Of a stretch of DNA of 64,000 nucleotides, positions 28,857-37,264 are shown piece by piece; within the stretch, counting starts at the first letter, position 1; every line of letters starts with the position of its first letter. The translations under genes were made by a program, and so were the position numbers. Under the pieces are notes generated by a model that worked only from the letters and a program-made list of their open reading frames with translations, made no database searches and was not told the DNA's origin. The stretch lies in contig NZ_JAJNOC010000002.1 of the NCBI RefSeq assembly GCF_021044825.1, positions 310,001 to 374,000 of the forward strand. Reading direction: 5' to 3'. The stretch comes from Massilia phyllostachyos. Lineage in GTDB: Bacteria; Pseudomonadota; Gammaproteobacteria; Burkholderiales; Burkholderiaceae_D.

Positions 28857-28976
28857 ACCGGCTTCAAGCAGCTTACCCCCTCCCAGCCGCCCAAGGCTAC
28901 GGTAGAATACGCCCAAAATCAGTCCACCGCCGCGCGAAAACGGAACGCTGCGGCCACGAAATAATCCGGAGGTACA

Positions 28977-29954
28977 ATGACTAAAACAACTTTCCTCAAT
29001 TTTGAGCAGCCCGTCGCCGAGCTGGAATCCAAGATTGAAGAGCTGCGGTTCGTGCAGGACGATTCCGCCGTCGACATCTCCGAAGAGATCGACCGCCTGG
29101 CCAAGAAGAGCCAGCAGCTGACCAAGGACATCTACGCCAAGCTGACCCCATGGCAAGTGTCGCAGATCGCCCGTCACCCCCAGCGTCCCTACACGATGGA
29201 TTACGTGAACGCGATCTTCACCGACTTCCACGAGCTGCACGGCGACCGCACCTTCGCCGACGACCAGTCGATCATCGGCGGCCTGGCCCGCTTCAACGGC
29301 CAGCCCTGCATGGTCATCGGCCACCAGAAGGGCCGCGACACCAAGGAGCGCGCGATGCGCAACTTCGGCATGCCGAAGCCCGAAGGTTATCGCAAGGCCA
29401 TGCGCCTGATGAAAGTGGCGGAGAAGTTCGGCCTGCCGATCTTCACGTTCGTGGATACGCCAGGTGCTTTCCCCGGCATCGACGCCGAAGAGCGCGGCCA
29501 GTCCGAAGCGATCGGCCATAACCTGTACGTCATGGCCGAATTGAAAGTGCCGCTGATCGCCACCATCATCGGCGAAGGCGGTTCGGGCGGCGCGCTGGCG
29601 ATCGCAGTCGGCGACGCGGTGCTGATGCTGCAGTACGCGACCTATTCCGTGATCTCGCCGGAAGGCTGCGCCTCGATCCTGTGGAAGACCTCGGAGCGCG
29701 CCCCGGAAGCGGCCGACGCCCTCGGCCTGACTGCGCACCGCCTGAAAGCCATCGGCCTGATCGACAAGATCGTCAGCGAGCCGCTGGGCGGCGCCCACCG
29801 CGACCCGAAACAGATGGCGCAGTTGCTCAAGCGCGCACTGGCCGACACGCTGCGCCAGTTCCAGGGCGTGAAGACCAAGGACCTGCTGGACGCCCGTCAC
29901 GCCAAGCTGATGGCCTACGGTAAGTTCAAGGAAACCCTGCCGTCCGAAGAGTGA
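28977..29954 (+). CDS. accA: Acetyl-CoA carboxylase carboxyltransferase subunit alpha
   Basis: The 325-residue AccA begins [23 protein letters not shown], the family N-terminus, and has [51 protein letters not shown] and [16 protein letters not shown]. With AccD it transfers the carboxyl group from biotin to acetyl-CoA in the first committed step of fatty acid synthesis. CCGGAGG precedes the ATG. Its TGA overlaps the GTG start of tilS. Confidence 0.96.
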   Translation: MTKTTFLNFEQPVAELESKIEELRFVQDDSAVDISEEIDRLAKKSQQLTKDIYAKLTPWQVSQIARHPQRPYTMDYVNAIFTDFHELHGDRTFADDQSIIGGLARFNGQPCMVIGHQKGRDTKERAMRNFGMPKPEGYRKAMRLMKVAEKFGLPIFTFVDTPGAFPGIDAEERGQSEAIGHNLYVMAELKVPLIATIIGEGGSGGALAIAVGDAVLMLQYATYSVISPEGCASILWKTSERAPEAADALGLTAHRLKAIGLIDKIVSEPLGGAHRDPKQMAQLLKRALADTLRQFQGVKTKDLLDARHAKLMAYGKFKETLPSEE

Positions 29955-31360
29955 GCCGTTCCCCAGCCGAGGCCGCATCCGCGGTCTTTGCGCAGGCCAT
30001 GCTTGGCCTGCGCGCAAGTAACTCCCCCCAACCCATTGCAGTTGCCTGTAGCGGCGGCCTCGATTCGATGGCCCTGCTGCGGCTTGCCCACGCCTGGACG
30101 CGCGAGCAGGGCATTCCCCTGTACGTGTTCCACGTCCACCACGGCCTGAGCCCGAACGCCGATGCCTGGCTCGCGCACTGCGAAGCCGCAACTGCCGCGC
30201 TCGGCGCCGTGTTCGACCACCGCCGCGTGGAGGTCGTCAAGGGCAAGGATGGCGTCGAGCAGGCGGCGCGCAAGCTGCGCTACCGCGCCCTCGGCGCCAT
30301 GTGCACGGCGCATGGCGTGCCGCTGCTGCTGAGCGCGCATCACCTGGATGACCAGGCCGAAACCGTTCTGCTGCAGCTGCTGCGCGGTTCGGGGCCGGCC
30401 GGCCTGTCCGGCATGGAAGCGTCCAGCCGCATGCCGGCGTTATTGGGCACGCCGGACGTGGTGCTGGCGCGTCCCTTGTTGACCGTCGCGCGCGGCGCCC
30501 TCGAACAGTTTGCGGCGCAGGAAGGCCTGGCCTGGGTCGAGGACGAATCCAACGGCGACCCGCGCTACACTCGCAATGCCTTGCGCCATGGGGTGATGCC
30601 GGCAATCGCCGCCAGCTTCCCCGGCTACCAGGCGCGCCTGGCGCGCGGCGCGGCGCACGTCGAGTCGGCCCAGCGCATCCTCGACGAGGTGGCCAGCCAG
30701 GACCTGGCTGCCTGCATGACGGGCGACACGGTCATTCTTGCGCGCCTGCAATCGTTCAGCCGCGACCGCATCGACAACCTGCTGCGCCACCTGTTTGCCG
30801 TGCGCGGCCTGGCGATGCCCTCGACCGCCTGGCTCGGCGAGATGGTCGCGCAATTGTTTTCGGCGCGCGACGACGCCCAACTGAAGGTCACCCATCCGGC
30901 CTGCCATATCCGCCGCCACCGCGGCAAACTCCACATCACGCCGCGCCTGCCGGACCTGGCAGGCATGCGCGACCCCGACGATGAAGGCGTGCTCGACAAG
31001 CCGGGACAATCCTTCCGCTGGAACGGGGAGGCGAGCATCGCCTTCCCGGCCTATGGCGGCGTGCTGCACTTCGACGGGGCCGACAGCGGCTTCGATCCGG
31101 CCTGGCTGCGCGCGCAGCCGTTGATCATCGATTTCCGCAAGGGCGGCGAACGCCTGAAGCCCGCGCCCAACCGGCCGACGCGTTCACTCAAGCAGCACTA
31201 TCAAACGCTGGACGTGCCGAGCTGGGAACGCGAGCGCGCGCCGATCGTCAGCACCGGTCACGCGCTCCTGTTCGCGGCCGCGATCGGCATGGATTGCCAG
31301 TTCATGCGGGCCGGGCAGGGCGGCCTGATCGCACTGCGTTGGGAGTCCGCCAGCACCTGA
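29951..31360 (+). CDS. tilS: tRNA(Ile)-lysidine synthetase TilS
   Basis: The 469-residue protein starts at GTG 29951, overlapping accA. The PP-loop [10 protein letters not shown] (residues about 35-44) binds [17 protein letters not shown] and the central TilS domain follow, with a C-terminal domain ending in [30 protein letters not shown]. It converts C34 of tRNA-Ile2 to lysidine so that AUA is read as isoleucine. The accA-tilS order is typical of betaproteobacteria. Confidence 0.95.
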   Translation: MSRSPAEAASAVFAQAMLGLRASNSPQPIAVACSGGLDSMALLRLAHAWTREQGIPLYVFHVHHGLSPNADAWLAHCEAATAALGAVFDHRRVEVVKGKDGVEQAARKLRYRALGAMCTAHGVPLLLSAHHLDDQAETVLLQLLRGSGPAGLSGMEASSRMPALLGTPDVVLARPLLTVARGALEQFAAQEGLAWVEDESNGDPRYTRNALRHGVMPAIAASFPGYQARLARGAAHVESAQRILDEVASQDLAACMTGDTVILARLQSFSRDRIDNLLRHLFAVRGLAMPSTAWLGEMVAQLFSARDDAQLKVTHPACHIRRHRGKLHITPRLPDLAGMRDPDDEGVLDKPGQSFRWNGEASIAFPAYGGVLHFDGADSGFDPAWLRAQPLIIDFRKGGERLKPAPNRPTRSLKQHYQTLDVPSWERERAPIVSTGHALLFAAAIGMDCQFMRAGQGGLIALRWESAST

Positions 31361-31375
31361 TTCGGCATCTAGTTT

Positions 31376-31421
31376 CTATGCGAAAAAGGTATTACTTTAT
31401 TTTCTTTTCGTATAGCTTTTT
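31376..31421 (+). terminator. Intrinsic terminator after tilS
   Basis: CTATGCGAAAA (31376-31386) pairs with TTTTCGTATAG (31405-31415) with one G-U wobble and an 18-base loop, followed by CTTTTT. The loop is long and the stem AT-rich, so strength is uncertain. Confidence 0.5.
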
Positions 31422-31434
31422 CTCCCCCCGAGTC

Positions 31435-31464
31435 TTGTGATAGTGCGATGCAGCATGCTATTGT
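31435..31464 (+). promoter_or_regulatory. Candidate sigma-70 promoter of lysC
   Basis: TTGTGA (31435-31440) and TATTGT (31459-31464) are 18 bp apart, with a TGC extension before the -10. It lies 46 bases before the lysC ATG and after the tilS terminator. Confidence 0.5.
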
Positions 31465-31509
31465 TAGGGTCCCCTTTTGACCTTTCAACAAGCTGGAACC
31501 CTTCCTGAT

Positions 31510-32757
31510 ATGGCTTTAATTGTCCACAAGTATGGCGGTACGTCGATGGGCTCGACGGACCGTATCAAGAATGTCGCGGCCCGTGTGGCGAAGTGGCATG
31601 ATGCCGGCCACCAGATCGTGGTGGTGCCGTCGGCGATGTCCGGCGAGACCAACCGCCTGATCGGTCTGGCCAAGGAAATCATGGCGCAACCGGACCCGCG
31701 CGAACTGGACATGATCGCCTCCACCGGCGAGCAGGTGTCGGTCGGCCTGCTGGCGATGGCGCTGCTGGCGATCGGCAAGGATGCGGTTTCCTATACCGGC
31801 TGGCAGGCGGGCATCCGCACCGACTCCTCGTTCACGAAAGCGCGCATCCAGTCGATCGACGACACCCGCGTGCGCAATGACCTGAACCAGGGCAAGATCG
31901 TGATCATCACGGGCTTCCAGGGCATGGACGAAGATGGCAATATCTCGACCCTGGGCCGCGGCGGTTCGGACACCTCGGCGGTGGCGATCGCGGCCGCGCT
32001 GAAGGCCGACGAATGCCTGATTTACACCGACGTCGACGGCGTCTACACGACCGACCCGCGCGTGGTGCACGAGGCGCGCCGCCTGTCCAAGATCACCTTC
32101 GAGGAAATGCTGGAGCTGGCCTCGCTGGGCTCGAAGGTGCTGCAGACCCGTTCGGTCGAATTCGCCGGTAACTACCAGGTCCCGACGCGCGTGCTGTCGT
32201 CGCTGACCGATCCCCTGATGCCGCTGGACGAGGAAGCGAAGTCCGGCACCCTGATTTCGTTTGAGGAAGAAAGCAATATGGAACAAGCCGTCATCTCCGG
32301 TATCGCGTTTCACCGCGATGAAGCCAAGATCACCATCCTGGGCGTGCCGGACAAGCCGGGCGTCGCCTTCCACATCCTGGGCCCGATCGCCGAGGCCAAT
32401 GTCGAAGTCGACATGATCATCCAGAACCAGTCGGTGGACGGGAAGACCGATTTCACCTTCACCGTTTCGCGCGGCGATTATGTGAAAGCGATGAGCGTGC
32501 TGGAATCGCAGCGCGAAGCGCTGGGCGCAGCCAAGGTGCTGGGCGATGCCAAGGTGTCGAAGGTCTCGGCCGTCGGCGTGGGCATGCGCAGCCACGTGGG
32601 CGTGGCCTCGCAGATGTTCCGCACGCTATCGGAAGAGGGCATCAACATCATGATGATCTCGACTTCCGAGATCAAGATTTCGGTCTTGATCGACGAGAAA
32701 TACATGGAGCTGGCGGTTCGCGCGCTGCATAAGGCGTTTAACCTCGAGCAAGGTTAA
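31510..32757 (+). CDS. lysC: Aspartate kinase LysC
   Basis: The product is 415 residues from ATG 31510; MALIVHKYGGTSMGSTDRIKNVA is the class N-terminus. It has a kinase domain with GRGGSDTSAVAIAAAL and two C-terminal ACT domains (KITILGVPDKPGVAFHILGPIAEANV and SKVSAVGVGMRSHVGVASQMFRTLSEEGINI). It phosphorylates aspartate for the lysine, threonine and methionine pathways; the ACT pair mediates feedback control by lysine/threonine. An internal start near EEESNMEQAVISG could give a separate beta subunit, as in other alpha2beta2 enzymes. Confidence 0.96.
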   Translation: MALIVHKYGGTSMGSTDRIKNVAARVAKWHDAGHQIVVVPSAMSGETNRLIGLAKEIMAQPDPRELDMIASTGEQVSVGLLAMALLAIGKDAVSYTGWQAGIRTDSSFTKARIQSIDDTRVRNDLNQGKIVIITGFQGMDEDGNISTLGRGGSDTSAVAIAAALKADECLIYTDVDGVYTTDPRVVHEARRLSKITFEEMLELASLGSKVLQTRSVEFAGNYQVPTRVLSSLTDPLMPLDEEAKSGTLISFEEESNMEQAVISGIAFHRDEAKITILGVPDKPGVAFHILGPIAEANVEVDMIIQNQSVDGKTDFTFTVSRGDYVKAMSVLESQREALGAAKVLGDAKVSKVSAVGVGMRSHVGVASQMFRTLSEEGINIMMISTSEIKISVLIDEKYMELAVRALHKAFNLEQG

Positions 32758-32786
32758 CAAATTTCAAAATTTTCGGGCGTGCGTCC

Positions 32787-32850
32787 TTGACGCAATGTGC
32801 ACCAGCCCTTAAGATGCGTGCACTCAGCGCTGACTGATACACAAGTCAGC
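32787..32850 (+). promoter_or_regulatory. Candidate promoter and leader hairpin of tRNA-Ser
   Basis: TTGACG (32787-32792) and a weak TTAAGA (32809-32814) are 16 bp apart. GCTGACT (32829-32835) then pairs perfectly with AGTCAGC (32844-32850) just before the tRNA 5' end, perhaps a processing structure. Confidence 0.4.
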
Positions 32851-32857
32851 ACTGATT

Positions 32858-32950
32858 GGAGACGTGGCCGAGTGGCCGAAGGCACTTCCCTGCTAAGGAA
32901 GCATACGGCTTATACCCGTATCGTGGGTTCGAATCCCACCGTCTCCGCCA
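32858..32950 (+). tRNA. tRNA-Ser (GCT)
   Basis: A 93-base tRNA with encoded CCA. Acceptor GGAGACG pairs with CGTCTCC; the anticodon arm is CTTCC-CTGCTAA-GGAAG (anticodon GCT, reading AGC/AGU); the variable arm is long (ATACGGCTTATACCCGTAT); the T-arm is GGGTTCGAATCCC. Confidence 0.96.
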
Positions 32951-32959
32951 GGAATCTTT

Positions 32960-33016
32960 GTTAGAGAAATCCTCTAACGCGAAAACCCGCTAGCCCTTGG
33001 GCAGCGGGTTTTTTTA
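32960..33016 (+). terminator. Terminator of tRNA-Ser, preceded by a small hairpin
   Basis: First, GTTAGAG-AAATC-CTCTAAC (32960-32978) is a perfect 7-bp hairpin. Then AACCCGCT (32984-32991) pairs with AGCGGGTT (33003-33010), with an inner GCCC-TT-GGGC stem, followed by a run of T to 33016. The second is a standard intrinsic terminator. Confidence 0.82.
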
Positions 33017-33354
33017 TTGACCGGACGAGTGTTGGCTCGGTTCGAATCCCGATCTTGTCAGCGCGACGACGCGCCAAGTTCCTCAATTGACCTCCGCTGC
33101 TGCGACAGCAGAGATCTGCCTATTCCCACACCCACATGCACCTGCGTAGCGCAAACATTTTTTGTGCCCAATTCGGCGCCTGAATCAGACGCAGCTTGTC
33201 GCAGATGAGTGACCGCCGGGGCCTGTCTTGCTCAGTGCCGTCCGGCCTGCGTTGCTGGGATATGCCGCGCCTGGGAGTTTTCTCGCCGGTTTCAGAAGAG
33301 ATGAGATGTCGCGGCATCCGCAACAAATATCTTGTCATCGCATCGCGGTTTGTC
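33017..33354. other. Intergenic stretch without a convincing gene
   Basis: No ORF with a ribosome site or family resemblance is seen. At 33039-33050 it has GGTTCGAATCCC, the same 12 bases as the T-arm of tRNA-Ser 100 bases upstream, set in unrelated sequence. That may be chance or a trace of a past tRNA-targeted insertion. Confidence 0.4.
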
Positions 33355-33374
33355 GATAATGCTTTCTCATTATC
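33355..33374. promoter_or_regulatory. Fur-like palindrome, site 1 (before ZnuD-like receptor)
   Basis: GATAATG-CTTTCT-CATTATC, perfect 7-base arms with a 6-base spacer, 84 bases before the receptor ATG. The classical Fur box has the same arms with a 5-base spacer. It is the first of four such sites in 11 kb. Confidence 0.72.
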
Positions 33375-33458
33375 GAAATAGATGGACACTCCGTCGGGCA
33401 CCGCTCGCGGCGCCAGCGGATGCCTCCACACATCCTTCGACGCCACCAGGATTAATAG

Positions 33459-35708
33459 ATGAAGAAAAGAACCAAACTGGGCAGCGCCACCATCGCACTG
33501 GCCATGACGCCTGCCATCTTGTATGCGCAGACGGTGGCGCCCGCGCCGCAGACGGAACCGGGCGCGATCGATAACACGGTGACCGTCACCGCCAGCAGGG
33601 AAGGGGAGGCGCAATCGAGCTTCACGCCTGCCCATACCCTGTCCGGCGCCGAACTGGTGCACCGGCGCCAGGGCGGGCTGGGCGAGACGCTGGCCGGCTT
33701 GCCGGGTGTGCACCTCGATAACTTCGGCGGCGGCGCCTCGCGTCCGGTCATACGCGGTCAGACCCTGCCCCGCATTGAAGTGTTGAGCGATGGCGCTGCC
33801 CTGTTCGACGTCTCCTCGGTGTCGCCAGACCATGCGATCGCCACAGATCCGCTGCTGCTCGACGCGATCGAGGTCATCCGCGGTCCAGCCGCGATTCGCT
33901 ACGGCGGCAATGCCGTCAACGGCGCCGTGAACCTGATCGACAGCAAAGTGCCGACGCGGATGCCGGAAGGCGGGGCAAGCGGCGCCACCGAGGTCCGCTA
34001 CGGCACCGGAGACAACGAAAAGACCGCGGTCGGCCGCGTCACCGTCGGCGCCGGCCAGTTCGCGCTTCATGCCGAGGCCGTGCGTCGGCACGCCGGCAAC
34101 TACGACGTGCCGGGCGACTATGGCGCCGATGTGCTGGCCGATTCCTTCGCCGAGAATACCAGCTACGCAGTCGGCGCCTCATGGATCACGCCGCAGGGCC
34201 ATATCGGCGCCGCCTTCACGCGCGTGAAAAGCGACTACGGACTGCCCGGCCACAGCCACCTGAATGGCGTATGCCATACGCACGGCCTGGACCTGCACTG
34301 CGCGGCGCACGGGGGGTACGACGATCCGTTCGGCTCGCCCGACAGCCACACCGCCTTCATCAAGCTGCGCAGCGACCGGGTCGATGTGCGCGCCGACTAC
34401 CGCGATCTGCTGCCGGGTTTTTCGCATACGCGCCTGCGCCTTTCGCACACCGACTATGCCCACGACGAAGTCGACGGCGCCATGCTGTTCACGCGCTACA
34501 CCAATGAAGTGTCGGATGGACGCATCGAGCTCACCCACCAGCCGCTGCTGGGCTTTACCGGCACGGTAGGCGCGCAGTATACGGATGGCACGTTCAGCGG
34601 AATCAACGTCGAAGACCTGCACGTGCCATTCCCCGACAACGCCTACGGCACCGTTCCGCCCTACTACCACCTGACCAGGAATGTCGGCGTGTTCCTCAGC
34701 GAGCGCCGCTCTTTCGGCGCGCTCGATATCGAATTCGCGCTGCGCAAGGACTGGCGCGAGATGCGTGTGGCGGCGCCTGAGTTCCGCGCCACCATGACGC
34801 CGGAATACGAAGCCTTGTTTACCGAGTGGTATGGACCCGGGTGGCGGCAGATCCTCGAGGCCGAAGAGGTCAAGAGTTTCTTGAAACGAAATCCGGGCAC
34901 CAGGCACAAGCCCTTCTCGGCGTCGCTGGGCGGCATCTGGAATTTCGGCCAGGGCTATTCGATGGGGCTGTCGCTGAGCCATACCGAGCGCGCGCCGAAT
35001 GTGCGCGAACTCTACGCGCGTGGCAACAACCTCGCGACCAACAGCTACGAACTCGGGATTGCGGTCGACAACCCTGTGTTCAAGGAGGGCAAGCGTGCGG
35101 CCGGCGATGTGCTCGAGTCCACCGACGCGATCGACCTGACCCTGCGCAAGAGCGGTGGGCGGCTCGATGTCGAGGTCGGCGTGTTTTACCAGGACATCGG
35201 CGACTATATCTTCGCGCGGCTGGTCGAGACCGAAAGGGAGACCGGTGTCGCGCACAACTTCCTGGCCTATACCGCGGCCGATGTGCGCTTCGCCGGCGTC
35301 GACGGACAAGCCAGCTACCGGCTCACGCCGGCGTCGCGCCTCACCGTGTTCGGCGACCATGTGCACGCGCGCATGAAGAGCGGGGGCGCCAATCTGCCGC
35401 GGGTCCCGCGCGGGCGCCTGGGCGCGCGCTACGAGCACAAATGGGGCGCGCTTTCGGCCGATGTCGAACTGGCGCACACCTTCAGCCAGCATCGCATCGC
35501 CGCCTACGAAACCGAGACCGCGGGCTACAACATGGTCAACGCCACCGTGGCCTACCGCGTCGACCTGGGCGCGCGCACGTCGCTGGAATTGTATGCGCGC
35601 GGCACCAACCTGACCGATGAACTGGCGTTCTCCCATGCGTCTTTCGTGAAGAACCAGTCGCCGCTGCGGGGGCGCAGCATCGCATTCGGGGCGCGCTACG
35701 GATTCTGA
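33459..35708 (+). CDS. TonB-dependent receptor, ZnuD-like (probable zinc uptake)
   Basis: The 749-residue outer-membrane receptor has a signal peptide (MKKRTKLGSATIALAMTPAILYA), a plug domain (LAGLPGVHLDNFGGGASRPVIRGQ, IEVIRGPAAIRYGGNAVNGAVNLID), and a 22-strand barrel ending GARYGF. One extracellular loop (about 260-298) is rich in His and Cys: GLPGHSH, CHTHG, LHCAAHG, then DSH, giving seven His and two Cys. Such a loop, after a YGLPGHSH motif, is the mark of ZnuD-type zinc receptors of Neisseria and Acinetobacter. The energy source is TonB-ExbBD, not present here. It stands behind palindrome site 1. Zinc is the best guess; another divalent metal or a metallophore is possible. Confidence 0.85.
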   Translation: MKKRTKLGSATIALAMTPAILYAQTVAPAPQTEPGAIDNTVTVTASREGEAQSSFTPAHTLSGAELVHRRQGGLGETLAGLPGVHLDNFGGGASRPVIRGQTLPRIEVLSDGAALFDVSSVSPDHAIATDPLLLDAIEVIRGPAAIRYGGNAVNGAVNLIDSKVPTRMPEGGASGATEVRYGTGDNEKTAVGRVTVGAGQFALHAEAVRRHAGNYDVPGDYGADVLADSFAENTSYAVGASWITPQGHIGAAFTRVKSDYGLPGHSHLNGVCHTHGLDLHCAAHGGYDDPFGSPDSHTAFIKLRSDRVDVRADYRDLLPGFSHTRLRLSHTDYAHDEVDGAMLFTRYTNEVSDGRIELTHQPLLGFTGTVGAQYTDGTFSGINVEDLHVPFPDNAYGTVPPYYHLTRNVGVFLSERRSFGALDIEFALRKDWREMRVAAPEFRATMTPEYEALFTEWYGPGWRQILEAEEVKSFLKRNPGTRHKPFSASLGGIWNFGQGYSMGLSLSHTERAPNVRELYARGNNLATNSYELGIAVDNPVFKEGKRAAGDVLESTDAIDLTLRKSGGRLDVEVGVFYQDIGDYIFARLVETERETGVAHNFLAYTAADVRFAGVDGQASYRLTPASRLTVFGDHVHARMKSGGANLPRVPRGRLGARYEHKWGALSADVELAHTFSQHRIAAYETETAGYNMVNATVAYRVDLGARTSLELYARGTNLTDELAFSHASFVKNQSPLRGRSIAFGARYGF

Positions 35709-35871
35709 CCTCGACGTTGGCCGCAGTGCGGGCGCTAGCGCGGGGATGGAAGGAAGCCCGCTACCCGGCTGGTGGAGCCATCCGGTGGCGTGGCGTGGCG
35801 GCGGCGTTACGCAAGTGGACGAAGCGCAGTGCGAGGAGCGCGAGTGGAGGTGGCCGCAGAACGGCGCACAT

Positions 35872-36085
35872 TCAAACTTTCCGCCCGCTTGGTCGCAGGA
35901 TACGCGGGAGCAGGACGGTGGTCACGATCCAGACCATTACCAGCACAAGCAGGGCACATGGCCGACGTCAGCACGGCGGCGATGGCGCACGGCAGCAGGT
36001 ACAGCGCATGCGCGGCCAAGACGAATGGCTTGAAGCGGCCAACGGATGACAACGAACGCGAGTGAGACACCATTGGTGTTGCCAA
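35872..36085 (-). pseudogene. Small two-helix membrane protein gene with a frameshift
   Basis: From ATG 36085 the frame reads FVLAAHALYLLPCAIAAVLTSAMCP, a hydrophobic segment. Around 35948 the hydrophobic sense passes one base out of step to LVLVMVWIVTTVLLPRILRPSGRKV with a stop at 35872-35874. Joined, they make about 70 residues with two transmembrane helices and a basic end. The family is not recognised. It diverges from the receptor remnant across palindrome site 2, so it may share that control. The shift may be decay or a read error. The remainder of 35709-35871 shows nothing. Confidence 0.4.
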
Positions 36086-36101
36086 GCTTCACCTATGCGT
36101 T

Positions 36102-36121
36102 GATAATGAGGAGGCATTATC
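36102..36121. promoter_or_regulatory. Fur-like palindrome, site 2 (before receptor remnant/ABC genes)
   Basis: GATAATG-AGGAGG-CATTATC, perfect 7-base arms with a 6-base spacer, as in site 1 but with an unrelated spacer sequence. It lies between the divergent small membrane ORF and the receptor remnant, 40 bases before the latter's ATG. Confidence 0.72.
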
Positions 36122-36160
36122 AAATAAGCGAGATGTACCCAAACCCATTCTGGACTGACC

Positions 36161-36511
36161 ATGACAAAGCACCAATCCGCCTGGCATGCCACGCCGGCCG
36201 TCGCTGCAGAACGCTTGCATGGCAAGCGGATCCGGTTTCGCAGGCACTGCATCGCTTCAGGCGTGCTTGGCTGGCGCCTCCCACAACTAGTCCAGGCCCG
36301 GAACGGGCAGGGCGGCAAGCGCCGATTCCACCGTGATCCTCACGGCGCAGCGCGAACCGGCTTCGGTCCTGCCGGCGACAGCCGTCTTGCGCTGCGCGTG
36401 AAAAACCTCGGCAACGCCCGCTATGCGGCCTATGGCGACCCGTTATACCCCCACCAGGTGTTCCTGGGCGCCCCACGCACCGTCGAGGCCAGCGTCTCGT
36501 ACAAGTTCTAA
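36161..36511 (+). pseudogene. TonB-dependent receptor remnant (central part deleted)
   Basis: The open frame of 116 residues ends VKNLGNARYAAYGDPLYPHQVFLGAPRTVEASVSYKF, the last two strands and terminal aromatic of a TonB receptor barrel. Near 36327-36380 another frame reads ADSTVILTAQREPASVLPATA, the typical start of a mature TonB receptor with its first plug residues. So the two ends remain while some 600 residues between them are gone, and the start is frameshifted. It keeps palindrome site 2 in front and the ABC genes behind, the order seen in the intact module at 44.4-50.1 kb. It cannot make a working receptor. Confidence 0.75.
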
Positions 36512-36532
36512 CCCATTTCAAGGAGATCCTTT

Positions 36533-37264
36533 TTGAACGTCGACAGCACTGTCCTGCAAGCGTCGGCCGTCGTGGCCGGCTACGGCGGCAAGACCATCCT
36601 GCACGGCCTCGACCTGCACATCCGCGCCGGCGAAATCTATGCCCTGCTGGGCGCGAACGGCGCCGGCAAGACGACTACCCTGAGCCTGTTCCTCGGCTTC
36701 GTGACTCCCGGCGCCGGCCGGGTGCAGGTGCTCGGCGTCGACCCGGTCGCGCATCCGGACACGGTCCGGCGCCAGATCGCCTACATCCCGGAGAACGTGG
36801 CCTTGTACGAGCACCTGAGCGCGCGCGAGAACGTCGCCTATCTGCTCGGCCTGGCCGGACAGCAGCCTGACGCGGACGACCGTCTCATCGACGAGTCGCT
36901 GGCCGCGGCCGGGCTGGATGGCGCGGCCTTCGACCGCAGGGTAGCGGGATTCTCGAAGGGCATGCGCCAGAAGGTGGCGATCGGGCTGGCGCTGGCGCGT
37001 AAAGTGCCGGTACTGCTGCTGGACGAGCCAACCTCCGGTCTCGATCCGCAGGCGACCGTCGAGTTCAACCGCCTGCTGGGAGTGCTGCGGAGCCAGGGCG
37101 TGGCGATCCTGATGGTCACCCACGATCTGCTCAGCGCCGCCGACGTGGCCGACCGCATCGGTTTTCTGGATGCCGGCCGGCTGCTCGAAGAGGTGGCTGC
37201 CGACGGCGCCGACCGTTTCGACGTGCGCGCCCTGCATCGCCGCTATGGAGGCCAGGCCGCATGA
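36533..37264 (+). CDS. ABC transporter ATPase of DUF3526 module A
   Basis: The 243-residue ATPase starts at TTG 36533, placed 6-9 bases after AAGGAGATCC. Walker A is GANGAGKTTT (40-49), signature FSKGMRQKVAIGLAL (140-154), Walker B VLLLDEPTSGLD (160-171), and the H-loop is VTHDLLSAADV. The sequence is close to NosF-like and CcmA-like exporter ATPases. Its TGA overlaps the next ATG. It is paralogous to the ATPase at 49367 (both have GANGAGKTTT, SKGMRQKVAIxLAIAR and DEPTSGLDP). It is the first intact gene behind palindrome site 2. Confidence 0.9.
   Translation: MNVDSTVLQASAVVAGYGGKTILHGLDLHIRAGEIYALLGANGAGKTTTLSLFLGFVTPGAGRVQVLGVDPVAHPDTVRRQIAYIPENVALYEHLSARENVAYLLGLAGQQPDADDRLIDESLAAAGLDGAAFDRRVAGFSKGMRQKVAIGLALARKVPVLLLDEPTSGLDPQATVEFNRLLGVLRSQGVAILMVTHDLLSAADVADRIGFLDAGRLLEEVAADGADRFDVRALHRRYGGQAA

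Noticed and set aside
35717..36065. Overlapping plus-strand ORFs of about 95-110 residues after the ZnuD-like receptor
   Set aside because: Low-complexity Arg/Gly-rich translations without ribosome sites; the minus strand explains this stretch better as a frameshifted membrane protein.
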